From assembly GCA_963712305.1 (NCBI GenBank), contig CAVQHI010000002.1:1922001-1986000 (forward strand): a DNA stretch of 64,000 nucleotides, given 5' to 3'. Source of the stretch: DATFNI01 sp963712305 (GTDB taxonomy: Bacteria; Bacteroidota; Rhodothermia; Balneolales; DATFMH01). This document shows, in pieces, positions 18,151-27,180 of the stretch. The stretch's first letter is position 1. Each line of letters starts with the position of its first letter. The position numbers and the translations under genes are program-made. The notes beneath the pieces are model-generated. The model made no database searches. It had not been told where the DNA came from and worked only from the letters and a program-made list of their open reading frames with translations.

Positions 18151-18477
18151 TTATGGGATAAGCTTAAACGCCGAGCTTATCACGGTGTCAAGAAGCGCAG
18201 TCCGGTATTTGTCGATTTTGGCCAATGCCAGCCCTTTCTGTTTAAGGGCTTCCATCTCTGCGAGGTCTTTTTTCCCTTTTATGAGCCATTCGAAATCGTC
18301 TTGAGTCAGGGAGCCGTTCACGAGTTCAGTCATCCAGCGTTCGAGATCATTTTTACTCTTAATAGCAAATGCTTTCCCATCATTAATGAGCTCTGTTTTT
18401 ACATCATCACCGAATTGGTGAGCCAGATCAGTCAGATCAAGTTTAAGTGTATCGAGGAATTCATTGAAGTCGGGCAT
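18151..18477 (-). CDS. Small soluble helical protein of unknown function
   Basis: 108 residues, charged, without leader or membrane segment, and predicted mostly helical (LDLTDLAHQFGDDVKTEL, RWMTELVNGSLTQDDFEWL). The end (DTVISSAFKLIP) is mildly amphipathic. The GGAG ribosome site of this gene lies inside the last codons of the upstream lipoprotein gene, 3 bases away, so the two form a coupled pair. No family recognised. Partnership with the lipoprotein is inferred from spacing only. Confidence 0.7.
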   Translation of the reverse strand: MPDFNEFLDTLKLDLTDLAHQFGDDVKTELINDGKAFAIKSKNDLERWMTELVNGSLTQDDFEWLIKGKKDLAEMEALKQKGLALAKIDKYRTALLDTVISSAFKLIP

Positions 18478-18480
18478 AGG

Positions 18481-18915
18481 TTACTCCATGTCAGAAGGTT
18501 TGATCTTGCCGCTTTCCAATCCGATGATCGTGTCAAAACCATCGGAAACCAGGCCTTTGGATTCCCGGATAAATGTGCTGGAAAGTGTGTTTGAGTCTTT
18601 CCAGCGTTTTAGAAAACCGCCCAGCAGATTTCTTGATGAATCGGTCAGGATTTCCCATTGCCTGGTGGTTATTTCATTTTTCGGCCGGCCTTTTGCATAC
18701 TCATGAGATTTATCTAACTGTTTCTTCAACTCAATTACTTCATTTTGATGCACATCATACGATTCCGTCGCTTTATCCATTAATGACAGTGACTCGATCT
18801 TCAGCGATATCGCCTGTTGGTAGGCCTGTTCACTGAACAAGGAAATGCTGGAACTGCATCCCCACAGTATTAAGACCATCAAAATCGTTTTACACGATCT
18901 TTTCGCGATTTCCAT
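18481..18915 (-). CDS. Predicted lipoprotein
   Basis: About 144 residues from the ATG at 18915. The N-terminus is a lipoprotein signal: positive MEIAKRSCK, hydrophobic TILMVLILWG and Cys about 20 followed by SSS. The rest is soluble and largely helical with a coiled-coil-like stretch (QNEVIELKKQLDKSHEY). The frame is open for 13 more codons upstream, but that part would spoil the signal peptide. It is first in a pair with the 108-residue gene. Function unknown; an envelope partner of the nearby amidase is possible. Confidence 0.7.
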   Translation of the reverse strand: MEIAKRSCKTILMVLILWGCSSSISLFSEQAYQQAISLKIESLSLMDKATESYDVHQNEVIELKKQLDKSHEYAKGRPKNEITTRQWEILTDSSRNLLGGFLKRWKDSNTLSSTFIRESKGLVSDGFDTIIGLESGKIKPSDME

Positions 18916-19198
18916 ATAAATCCCCGCTTTTATCGCCAGGTAAAATTCGCACAATAAGAAGAGTCCTATAATCTTACATACAACAATCGTGCTGCTAAGT
19001 CTATGTCATGTAAAGAATAGGATTCGGTGAATACAGCCCTGCCCGCAACAGAACCGGCAACGTACGGAACGGATGGTTTTCCTCCTTGTATCAACACGTT
19101 CCTCCACAATTTATTAAGTGCTTGGTAGCAACTATCTATTATACAAATAACTTACGCTCAGATAAAATGAGAATTTACTTAAGAAAGCATTTAAAGTT

Positions 19199-19315
19199 TG
19201 ATGCATCTGGGAACCTCCCCCAACCCCCTCCACATCCGTGGAAGGGGGCTCGCGTGTTGTGCAAGTGTTTCGAGTGCTGCGCCCAAATTACGAGATCCGC
19301 CTGTGGCGGATGACA
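19199..19315 (+). repeat. Dispersed palindromic repeat, type A, copy 2 (left arm lost)
   Basis: Contains the central hairpin (GAACCTCCCCCAACCCC, then GTGGAAGGGGGC) and a shortened right arm (CGAGATCCGCCTGTGGCGGATGACAATCC), in which the inner palindrome has become CCGCCTGTGGCGG. The left arm is not recognisable. It lies in the 18916-19428 gap, which otherwise contains only the inverted repeat at 19358. Confidence 0.65.
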
Positions 19316-19357
19316 ATCCTTTGTGTTCGGATTACAGGCGGTATGAGGTAATCACGG

Positions 19358-19387
19358 GGTAGGGGTAATCACGGGGGATTACCCCTA
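19358..19387. repeat. Perfect 12-base inverted repeat
   Basis: GTAGGGGTAATC is followed by a 6-base loop (ACGGGG) and then GATTACCCCTAC. A third, partial copy (GGTAATCACGGGG) stands just before it. The hairpin is 42 bases beyond the stop of the minus-strand deacetylase gene and could end its transcript, but it has no T-run on that strand, so a mobile palindromic repeat is equally likely. Confidence 0.6.
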
Positions 19388-19428
19388 CGGGTTGACACAC
19401 ACACAAAAAATAATCAGCGTTACTTTGT

Positions 19429-20469
19429 TTACTGTTTACTGTTTACTTCGACTTCCTCTCTACGTTTCATCAACTCTTTCCACGTTGTCAGGATGATGCC
19501 TTCCTTTTGGATGTAGTTTTTGAGGCGTGGATCGAGCATGGCCAGCATATCGGCTTTGCGCAGGTTTCCGGAATCTGAGATGTATTTGAAATTAGGTGAA
19601 GGGTCGGTACAATGCATGATCACCAGCGTTACGCCCGGCTGTAGTTTCTTGAATGATTCAATGTATTTATCCGTCCTCCATTGCTGAAGCTTTTTATCGG
19701 ATGTTGCTACATCTGCAGGTACTTTCCAGTCGTAGCTCAGGTTGTGGAGATCATCGAGAACCGGCAGGCCGGCGTTCCATAGCTGTTGCCCGATCTTTTG
19801 AATTTGAGAGAAATAGGGTGGAACCTGTGCCATAGTAGACAACAACAATTTGTCCTGGCCGGCGGGAACCATGACCGGAATGTGGTATTCAATGCCAAGT
19901 TTAACATAGGCCATCATGAAGTCGGCGGTAGCATACACGGTGCCCATGTGGGTATCAAGGTGGGTGAGGGGAAAACCCATCTTCCGTGCCATTTCGATTT
20001 GGGCCCTGATTTCCTTCTCAACATCCGTGGGACTAGCATTCACGGCTACAGAATCGACCGTTGAGTAAAAGTAGCCGTCTTTATCCATGAGACTGGGAAC
20101 AGCTTGACTGCCGGCGACAGGACCCCATCGGTAGTTATCCCATTCCGAAGTTAATGTGACGTGCAAACCGACATCCAGGTTGGGATGCGATTTAAAATAA
20201 TGTGCAAATTCCGGGACCCACGGACAGGGCATCATCACGCTGCATGAGGTTGCTATTCCCTGAGTGAGAGCTTTGATGGCTCCCATGTTCGAGTCGTGTG
20301 ACATGCCGACATCATCCACATGAAGAATAATAACTTTTGCTCCTTTGGGAAAGCCTAATTTCTCAGCGTAAGTTTCCTGTGCGTGCGTTGAAGAATATCC
20401 GGCGAAGAGCATGAGTGTGAAAATCATGCAGAATGATAAGCTATATATGAGTAATGATGGGTTCTTCAT
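19429..20469 (-). CDS. ChbG/YdjC-family polysaccharide deacetylase, secreted
   Basis: 346 residues with a signal peptide (hydrophobic stretch about 7-28, cleavage near STHAQ). The ChbG/HpnK (YdjC) fold is shown by LHVDDVGMSHDSN (Asp pair about 51-52), VGLHVTLTSEWDN and THLDTHMGTVY, which supply the Asp and His metal ligands. The family removes acetyl groups from acetylated oligosaccharides such as chitobiose. Export suggests a role in degrading external glycans rather than the cytoplasmic role of ChbG. The gene stands alone, with dispersed repeats on both sides (19199 and 20516). Its last codons lie in a short GTTTACT tandem repeat. Confidence 0.85.
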   Translation of the reverse strand: MKNPSLLIYSLSFCMIFTLMLFAGYSSTHAQETYAEKLGFPKGAKVIILHVDDVGMSHDSNMGAIKALTQGIATSCSVMMPCPWVPEFAHYFKSHPNLDVGLHVTLTSEWDNYRWGPVAGSQAVPSLMDKDGYFYSTVDSVAVNASPTDVEKEIRAQIEMARKMGFPLTHLDTHMGTVYATADFMMAYVKLGIEYHIPVMVPAGQDKLLLSTMAQVPPYFSQIQKIGQQLWNAGLPVLDDLHNLSYDWKVPADVATSDKKLQQWRTDKYIESFKKLQPGVTLVIMHCTDPSPNFKYISDSGNLRKADMLAMLDPRLKNYIQKEGIILTTWKELMKRREEVEVNSKQ

Positions 20470-20515
20470 AAATCATCCAAATAATGTTTTTAAGTTTGAC
20501 CGTTTCACTTTTTTT

Positions 20516-20711
20516 GCCATTCTGATTTTACACAATTTATTGTGGAAAGTAGAATCCGGTTTGCATTCGTGCAGCGCTTGTGAACCTCCCCCGGCCCCTC
20601 CATATCTGTGGAAGGGAAGTTTATGTGTTGTGGCACTGACAGGAGTATAGCGCCCTAATCACGAGATCCTACGCCGATCCCGGGTACAGCCGGAATCAGC
20701 ATGAGGATGAC
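20516..20711 (+). repeat. Dispersed palindromic repeat, type A, copy 3
   Basis: Left arm decayed (GCCATTCTGATTTT, then GTAGAATCCGG), centre intact (GTGAACCTCCCCCGGCCCC, then GTGGAAGGGAAG), right arm CACGAGATCCTACGCC, GATCCCGGGTACAGCCGGAATC and GAGGATGACGG. It shares the TGTGTTGTGGCACTGACAGG segment with copy 5 at 26953. It marks the last clearly bacterial-style sequence before the A+C-rich block. Confidence 0.75.
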
Positions 20712-20844
20712 GGTTGTTATGTTTGGGTTGTACACGGAGATAATCTCTTCAGTACTCATTGTCCCGGTATATCTTACAGATGTTTCTTACCAGCTTTTAA
20801 TAATAATTCTCTTTTTCAATTCAACCATTTTACCTAACATACAA

Positions 20845-20853
20845 TTATAAAAG
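20845..20853 (+). promoter_or_regulatory. TATA-like element before the Ig-like lipoprotein
   Basis: TTATAAAAG stands about 26-34 bases before the preferred ATG at 20879. That distance suits an archaeal TATA box with a leaderless or short-leader transcript, and there is no Shine-Dalgarno sequence before this ATG. A bacterial -10-type element is also possible, so it is only supporting evidence for the archaeal origin of the block. Confidence 0.35.
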
Positions 20854-20878
20854 TATGATTGGTGTTAAAGGCAGACGG

Positions 20879-23036
20879 ATGAAGGCAAAGAGAGTATTCA
20901 GTGCAATCATATCGGGGGTTGTATTAACCTGGCTGATCCTGGCAGGCGGATGCGGGAAAAAGAACTCCGTCAACGATGGGGGCGGCGGAAAGACTACAGA
21001 CACCCCACCCACGATTACCTGGAAGAGCTTGGACAGCACTCCAAACGGGATGCTCTACTCTGCCGATTTCTCGGTGAAGGACGACAAGAAGATCACCGAC
21101 GTGACCATCTCTGGTCCGAAAGGCTTCAACAAAGAATGGACCCCCATGGCCGCCAGCTTCGGAGGTGGAGTCTCGGATACCCTCACTACCACGAAAGACC
21201 AGGTAACCTTCACGGTCACCGCCAAGGATGACGGGAGTCACACGGTGAGTAAGGATTTTAATGTCACCGTCACGAAAAACAACACGCCAGGAACAATAAC
21301 GTTCTCCCCAACAAGCACGCAAAACAACACGGACTACACCGCAACAATCACCGCACAAGACCCAGACGGCATCAAGAAAATCATCCTAGACGGGTTCCTC
21401 AACAAAGAATGGAACACAAGCGGAACAGACGTGACCAAGACCTACAAAGACAGCATCCGCGTAAACGGAACACTCCCACAAACAAAAAACATCCGCATAA
21501 GAGAAATAGACCAGAAAGCAGACACAACAACAAAAAACTACACCCTCACCATCACCAAAGCACCAGACAACCCAACACAACTAAGCTGGAGCGGGAAGAG
21601 CAGCGCCCAAAACCACACCATCTACCACTTCGGCCTCTCCGCAAGCGACAAAGACGGCATAGACAAGATCGCCATAAACGGAAGCGACGGATACACGAAA
21701 ACAATCACCGGCAACGACACGAACGTACAAGCAAGCCTACAAGACAGCATCGTATCCGCAACGGGCAAGAAAATCACCTACACAGCAACAGTAACAGACA
21801 AGAACGGCGTACAAACACCATTCACCGAACAAATCAGCGTCACGCAAACACCACAAAACACGTACAGCCTCGCGTTCAACATAACCAACAAGAACGGAGG
21901 AGAAGCGCTAGACAGCACGCTCATCGCGCTACGCCAAGGAACAAAAACAATAGACCAAGCGACGACCAACGAGCAAGGAACCGCCACGCTCCACGTCACA
22001 CAAGACGCCGGCAGCGACGAAGAACTACACCACGACACTCACCCGACCAGGATTCCAGAGCGCGAGCAAGAACCTGGCTGTGAACAACAACCAGACCATA
22101 GACGAACAAACTCACCGGAAACCCGACTAACCCTCAAGAACAACAACCTCACCGTCGACCCCGCAGACAGCATCAAATACGACGCCGCAGCACAAGCAAG
22201 CGCAGGAGCAGGAGGGTGGATCAAGAGCGCGAGCGTGACAGGAACAAGCAACGGAGTTGCGATCATCAACCACAACGGAATACTCTACCTCAAAGGAATC
22301 ACACCAGGAAACAACAACGTACAAGAACACGTGACCAGCGGAGCAAACGTACAACGAAGACCTGTAGCGTACCGGTAAGCGTAAACGCGTACAAACCACT
22401 CACAATAAACGCCACCAAACCACAACATCATCGCAGGAGAAAAAGACACGCTCCACCTCGAAGAACATCATCAACAGCAGCGGAGTAGCGATCGACACCG
22501 ACATGGGTGAGCACAAGCCTACCGCACGAGTGGATCGCCAAAAACACCTGGACGATAACCGTCAACAACGACGCAAGCTACACAGTACACGCAAGAACAG
22601 CACAAGGACAAGAAGGACAAGCAAGCGGACAAGAAACAGCTATCACGCCAAAGATCGTCCATCTCGTCACGATAGACAACAAGGACGACAAAATCAACAC
22701 GAACTACACCGCGTACGCGCTCGTAAACGGAGACAGCCTAACAAACAGCACAGGCGTCTTCGACATCCCCATCACCGGACCGACAGAGATCGGCGTCGGC
22801 TACGCGAAAAACGGAAAAGCAGCAAGTTACCAACACTGGCGAGGATACAGCGGACAACAAGACGTGACAGACACGCTGCTCGTAATACCATACGCGCTAC
22901 GAGACCTGCAAGGAAACGACGTCGGCGAACTCAAGAACGAGCCGAGCGTGAAAGAACGACCTGAGCACGAAACGCGGGTTCAGGCACGTTTGTAGAATAC
23001 ATGCACTGGGAATGCGGTTGTGTATGGTTGGGATAG
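20879..23036 (+). pseudogene. Ig-like-repeat surface lipoprotein, interrupted by single-base indels, A+C-rich
   Basis: The start at 20879 gives a lipoprotein-type leader (AIISGVVLTWLILAGGC). It is followed by tandem Ig-like domains with a recurring pattern: DPDGIKKIILDG, DKDGIDKIAINGSDGY, then TYTATVTDKNG. Later come a carboxypeptidase-regulatory-like module (DSTLIALRQGTKTIDQATT) and a BIG2-like module (GVAIINHNGILYLKGITPG). From about 21000 on, codons end mostly in C or A, unlike any other gene here. The frame changes near 22016, 22110, 22350, 22423, 22460, 22505 and 22970. Each is repaired by adding or removing one base, often in a short run. An in-frame TAG ends the frame at 23034. Probably one protein of ~700 residues or more; foreign origin is inferred. 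Confidence 0.6.
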
Positions 23037-23820
23037 GATCAAATCAAACTGCCGGACTGGAAGGGAACCTTTCATCGGATTCCAAAAAATGAGAAAGTGC
23101 GCGAAATTACAGCTAAATCACGTGAAATCAATACACAAGGCGATTCTGTCAATTCACAATTTTCGGATCCAAATTTTGTTTCGGATGTAGTCAGTCAGGA
23201 TCAGAAATACTTGTCCGTATTGGAGAAAAGCTCTCTATGTGCCGCTACAAGTAAAAGATAGTGTGCGGATGGACTACCGGAATATGATCCCCGGATTCGA
23301 ATTCATCTCGCCGGCTTCCGACTACCCTGCTATCCTGGGCGCGTCAATAAGTGTTTGTGCGAAGCCTCCTGATCCTGCCACTAATATCTCTCCTGCCATC
23401 TTTGCGGTGATACGGTACCGACAGGATCTTAACACCGGGCCGCAGCGCTTCACAACTATAAACGAGGAGCTCTTTAGTATGTCAATACTCACGATGAGCA
23501 ACAGTGATGATATCGCGCAACCTGGACAAACTATCATGAACAACTATACTCCTGCAGGACTTCCTACAGTCTATGATTTCAAAATAGATCGTGAAGCCAA
23601 CAGCATTGGTGTTAAGAATGGAGAACCCGTCCACAACGCGATGGTAATCCCTGGTGAGACCCCACCGACGAAGTCTTCGATGTACAACTCCCAACTTCCG
23701 TTCTACAAGAGCGCCCACAGTGGGTTGTGGCTGCCGCTCCACATATCTCAAGCATCAAAAGACGCTCCGCTTGATGTCACCCGAGCTCTCGTTGAAGCTG
23801 CCTATGATCGCACCTCTTAG
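23037..23820 (+). pseudogene. Continuation or separate protein of unknown function, frameshifted
   Basis: The frame that ends in TAG at 23034 stays open after it: IKLPDWKGTFHRIPKNEK and on to DPNFVSDVVSQDQKYLSVLEK. Removal of one A from the AAAA run at 23226-23229 joins it to ALYVPLQVKDSVRMDYRN and a frame that runs to the TAG at 23818. The joined product is about 260 residues, soluble, with no domain I know. Codon use is more balanced than in the flanking parts, so it may have a different history. It may be the C-terminus of the preceding protein if the TAG is an error or suppressed, or a separate gene without a clear start. Confidence 0.45.
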
Positions 23821-23856
23821 TGCTCCTCTACAGTAAATACTTGTTGCGGGGAAGCC

Positions 23857-23864
23857 TTTAAATA
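23857..23864 (+). promoter_or_regulatory. Archaeal-type TATA box (with BRE-like purines) for a leaderless gene
   Basis: GAAGCC precedes TTTAAATA. The centre of the TATA element is about 27 bases upstream of the GTG at 23887, the first codon of a good signal peptide. Archaeal transcription usually starts ~25 bases below the TATA centre, so the transcript would begin at or next to the start codon. No Shine-Dalgarno sequence lies before the GTG, as expected for leaderless archaeal genes. No such arrangement is evident before the bacterial genes of this window. Confidence 0.55.
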
Positions 23865-23886
23865 CAAATGCGCACGAAACACGTGC

Positions 23887-26616
23887 GTGGCAGCCGCTCG
23901 TACAGTTACAGTACTCCTCTTCTTCACACTATTACTCAGCGCTGGCGCTCTCGCAGTAAACGACTGCCAAGTCGCTCTGCGGGGAAACGCGCCTGCAGGA
24001 TACGTCGCCGTCATGAGCTTGGCGGCACCAGACAACGCCCACGCCGCCCTCGCAAGTTTTACGACCTTCAACTACGAACTGTACTGCCCAAGCGAAATAG
24101 CAGCAAACAGCAACAATGTGATGCTGCGCATCGCAAACGATGGTGGTCAAGGACACGTCGCAGCGCCTTCGTATACCTCGTTCTCAACAACTGTATCTGG
24201 AAGTTGGAGCGACTGCCGATCTGTTCCTAGCTGTGCGCCTACTCAGGTTTGTCTAGTAAAATTTGCCAATGATGGTGGCCAAGGGCATGCAGGAAGCTGT
24301 CAGACCAGCACTTTTGGAAGCAGCATCTGCTGCTGTCCTTATGGATACCATTGGACCACAAACCCGTCTGGACAATGTGTTCAGGATGCTCAATCTCTCT
24401 CCGTCAAACTCACCTGTCCTTCCACAGCCACTGTAGGCAGCACTGTGTCGTGCACGATCAGCGACTCGTACGACGGCGGCGCTCTCGTATGGGACTTCAC
24501 ACATGGAGCGACCACTCTTGATAGCGGCACGGAACCAGCATACTTCACCGGCACTAATCATCCTTTCTCAAAATCAGAATCCGTTACCTTCACGAAACCG
24601 GGCTCCTACACGTATAATACGTCCGGTGCTCTAAAAAGTTGGCTCCTACACGAACACCCCATTTACCGACTCAAAGACTATTACTGTTTCCTGCCCGACC
24701 GGCCAAGTCAAGAGCGGCTCTACGTGCGTTCCTGCCACGCACGCGTGCACGCTCTCCGCGACCAACGCCATGCCGGGAACGAGCATCACGCTCAACCTCA
24801 CCAACCCGGTCGCAAGCGACACGTGCTTTAGCATCAAGGACGGCAGCACCGGCGGAGCGCCGAACAGCTGCGCGAACCCCTCCTCGTTCACATACACGAC
24901 ACCCAAGATGTACCACCCGTCCATCACAGACGCAACAACAGGAAACAACTACGCCTGCCCGCCGCTAAACATCAGCTGCGCCACCAACCAGGTCTGGGAC
25001 GGCAGCGCGTGCGTCGCGGAGACGAGCGCGTTTAGCTGCAACGAACAAACAACAACACCAACGATCGGGACGCCAGCACAATACAACGCGACTGGACAAC
25101 ACCTCGCAAGCTACACCTGCACGTACCACAGCGGAGACGGACAAACCAACACGAGCGCGTGCGACAAACCAATCACGTTCACGTACAATAGCAAAGGAAC
25201 CTACTCGCCCTTCATGACCGTCGGCGGATACACCCACGCCTGCCCGGCAATAACCACGCACTGCCCCACAGGAAAAGTCTGGTACGGCGGAGCATGCATC
25301 ACGCCCAACGATCAGCTGCACAAAACCAACACCCAACCCGCAAAACATCAACAACGCGGTCAGCGTAACAGTCAACAGCAAAGGATACAGCGGACAATGC
25401 CAAGTCAACTGGGGAGACGGAACCACAGACCCCAAAACGATCTGTGACAACCTCCACACAGAAAGCCACACCTACACCACACCAGGAAACTACAACGTAC
25501 AAATCATCGGGGCAGCACCAACAACCTGCGGACCAGCAAACCAGACCTGCCCGAGCGGACAAGTCTGGGACGGGAGCGCGTGCATCACGCCGAAACTTAG
25601 CTGCAGCGCACCAGCAAACGGCATCGTCAACAACCCAATCACGCCTAAACATCGCATCACAAGGAGCAAGCGGGCAGTGCACCATCCACTGGGGCGACGG
25701 CACGACAACCACAAAGCCGTGCGCGAGCCTCACAACAGAACAGCACACGTACAACAGCAAAGGAACCTACCCCATCAACATCACCGGCGGCATGAGCGCG
25801 TCGTGCGGAAACACAAACATCAACTGCGCGAGCGGCTACACCTGGGACGGAAGCAGCTGCGTAGCGGAAACAAGCCTCTACACGTGCAACATCAGCAAAC
25901 AACGCATGCCCACAGGAAGCACACTATACGTGAGCATCAACGGACAGAACAAAGCAAGCCACCAATGCGACTACTACAGCAACGGAGGAAGCCCCGCGAG
26001 CACCCTCAACAAAGCCTGCACCTACCAAGCACCATTCACGTACAGCAGCAGCGGAACATACAACCCGTACATCAAGACACCAACACAGATCAGCTGCCAG
26101 AACAACCCCGTACACGTCTACACGGACTGCACCCTACCAAACGTCAAAGCAACAGACAACGTCGTGAACACCACACAATGCGTCGCGGCAGGAAACCCGC
26201 TAAGCAACAACCTGCTCTGGCACAACGAGAACAGCAACAACTTCGGCTGCCTCTCCGCCGGCGACACCTGCTACGGTGGGTACTGCCGCGCAGGAAGCAC
26301 CTGGAATTCGAGCAGAGGAAAATGCGTCGAGACAAACTGTACCGACGCCAAAGACAACAACGGCAACGGACTCGTCGACTACAACGACCCGGACTGTAAA
26401 GCGACGATCCTACGGGCCGATCCCGACGCCTCGGGACGTTCGCACACGGCACCGATTTTAGCACCTGAACGGTTTGTTGCCCGGTGCCAACGAGATCCTA
26501 AGCCGATCCCGGGAACATCCGGGATCGACGGCAGGATGACATTGTTTGTGATTGGGTTGGGAGTTTTTAATGGCTTTTTTGTAAGGCTTCGGCTTGCGCC
26601 GGGTCTGCCTTTATAA
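23887..26616 (+). pseudogene. Secreted Cys-rich protein with repeated PKD-like modules, three +1 indels, 3' end fused to a repeat
   Basis: GTG start, signal peptide (TVTVLLFFTLLLSAGALA), then an N-terminal part with paired segments NVMLRIANDGGQGH and CLVKFANDGGQGHAGSC. It continues with modules of ~80-100 residues, each with a CPSGQVWDGSAC-like loop and, in several, a PKD-like WGDGTT...HTYNSKGTY part. Near the end is DNNGNGLVDYNDPDC. This style recalls surface proteins of DPANN archaea. Extra bases at 24639-24640 (TT), 25304-25306 (CCC) and 25644-25645 (CC) break the frame; removing one base at each site gives a continuous ~900-residue product. The last ~70 codons (from about 26402) are translated repeat sequence, so the natural C-terminus is lost. 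Host origin is inferred from codon use, promoter and style. Confidence 0.6.
26402..26544 (+). repeat. Dispersed repeat, type A, copy 4 (two partial right arms)
   Basis: First GATCCTACGGGCCGATCCCG with CTCGGGACG, then, about 50 bases later, CGAGATCCTAAGCCGATCCC, CCGGGATCGACGG and CAGGATGACATTG, nearly the same as the right arm of copy 1. The left arm and centre are missing. The element begins inside the reading frame of the Cys-rich protein and marks the right junction of the foreign-looking block. Confidence 0.65.
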
Positions 26617-26639
26617 AGACTCATTCAGATTTAAACACC

Positions 26640-26931
26640 ATGGCATATTATGTTTATATGCTTACCAACCGAGGAAATCCGTGTTGTATACCGGAATAAC
26701 CAGCGACTTGATAAACCGTACTATTCAACACAAAGAGAAGAAGTATCCCGGATTTACGCAACGGTACAATGTGGATCGGCTTGTTTATTATGAATCTCAT
26801 GAAATAGTTGAGGAGGCCACAAAACGGGAGAAAGAAATTAACGGATGGACTTTGGAGCAAGAAAGAAGACGAATTGGTCAATCGAATTCAATCCTGAATG
26901 GAAGGATTTGTTTGAAAACATAACGAGATAA
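26640..26931 (+). pseudogene. Single-domain GIY-YIG nuclease, frameshifted
   Basis: From the ATG at 26640: MAYYVYMLTNRGNP, then (after a missing base near 26683) VLYTGITSDLINRTIQHK, FTQRYNVDRLVYYES and ATKREKEINGW, then (other frame) SKKEDELVNRI, then (third frame) FNPEWKDLFENITR and TAA at 26929. Together these form a complete ~95-residue UPF0213/YhbQ-like GIY-YIG domain: YVYML plays the GIY strand, LYTGIT the YIG strand, and Arg and Glu residues follow. Such small nucleases nick or cleave branched DNA. Three shifts make it non-functional as written. It lies between type A repeat copies 4 and 5. A second broken member lies at 55974-56262. Confidence 0.75.
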
Positions 26932-26952
26932 TAACTAACCCAGACATCAAGG

Positions 26953-27149
26953 TTGTCATTCTGAGGTTCTCTTCTGATTTATCAGAGAACGTAGAATCTC
27001 GTTTGCATCGTGCAACGCTTGTGAACCTCCCCCGGCCCCTCCACATCTGTGGAAGGGGAGCTTATGTGTTGTGGCACTGACAGGAGTATAGCGCCCTAAT
27101 CACGAGATCCTACGCCGTCCCGCAAGCGGGACAGCATCAGGATGACATT
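26953..27149 (+). repeat. Dispersed palindromic repeat, type A, copy 5 (complete)
   Basis: Left arm TTGTCATTCTGAGG with GTAGAATCTCG, centre GAACCTCCCCCGGCCCC with GTGGAAGGGGAGC, right arm CACGAGATCCTACGCCG and CAGGATGACATTT. The inner palindrome is changed to GTCCCGCAAGCGGGAC, a compensated hairpin that keeps pairing while changing sequence. This supports selection or amplification as a structured element. It ends 31 bases before the stop of the minus-strand GH5 gene. Confidence 0.8.
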
Positions 27150-27180
27150 TATTGTGTTTTGGTAGAGATTCATTACGGGG

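Noticed and set aside
24630..25650. Programmed +1 frameshifting as the explanation for three same-direction shifts in the Cys-rich gene
   Set aside because: The sites share no slippery motif or downstream structure and each coincides with a short base run. Simple indels explain them.
20924..26624. Long minus-strand and alternative-frame open frames throughout the A+C-rich block, several of 80-240 codons
   Set aside because: They are compositional shadows: a C/A-ending codon pattern removes stops from other frames. Their products are Arg/His/Gln- or Cys/Val/Ser-biased without domains.
19358..27149. CRISPR-like array from the repeated elements
   Set aside because: Copies are ~200 bases long, far apart and not regularly spaced, with no cas genes near.
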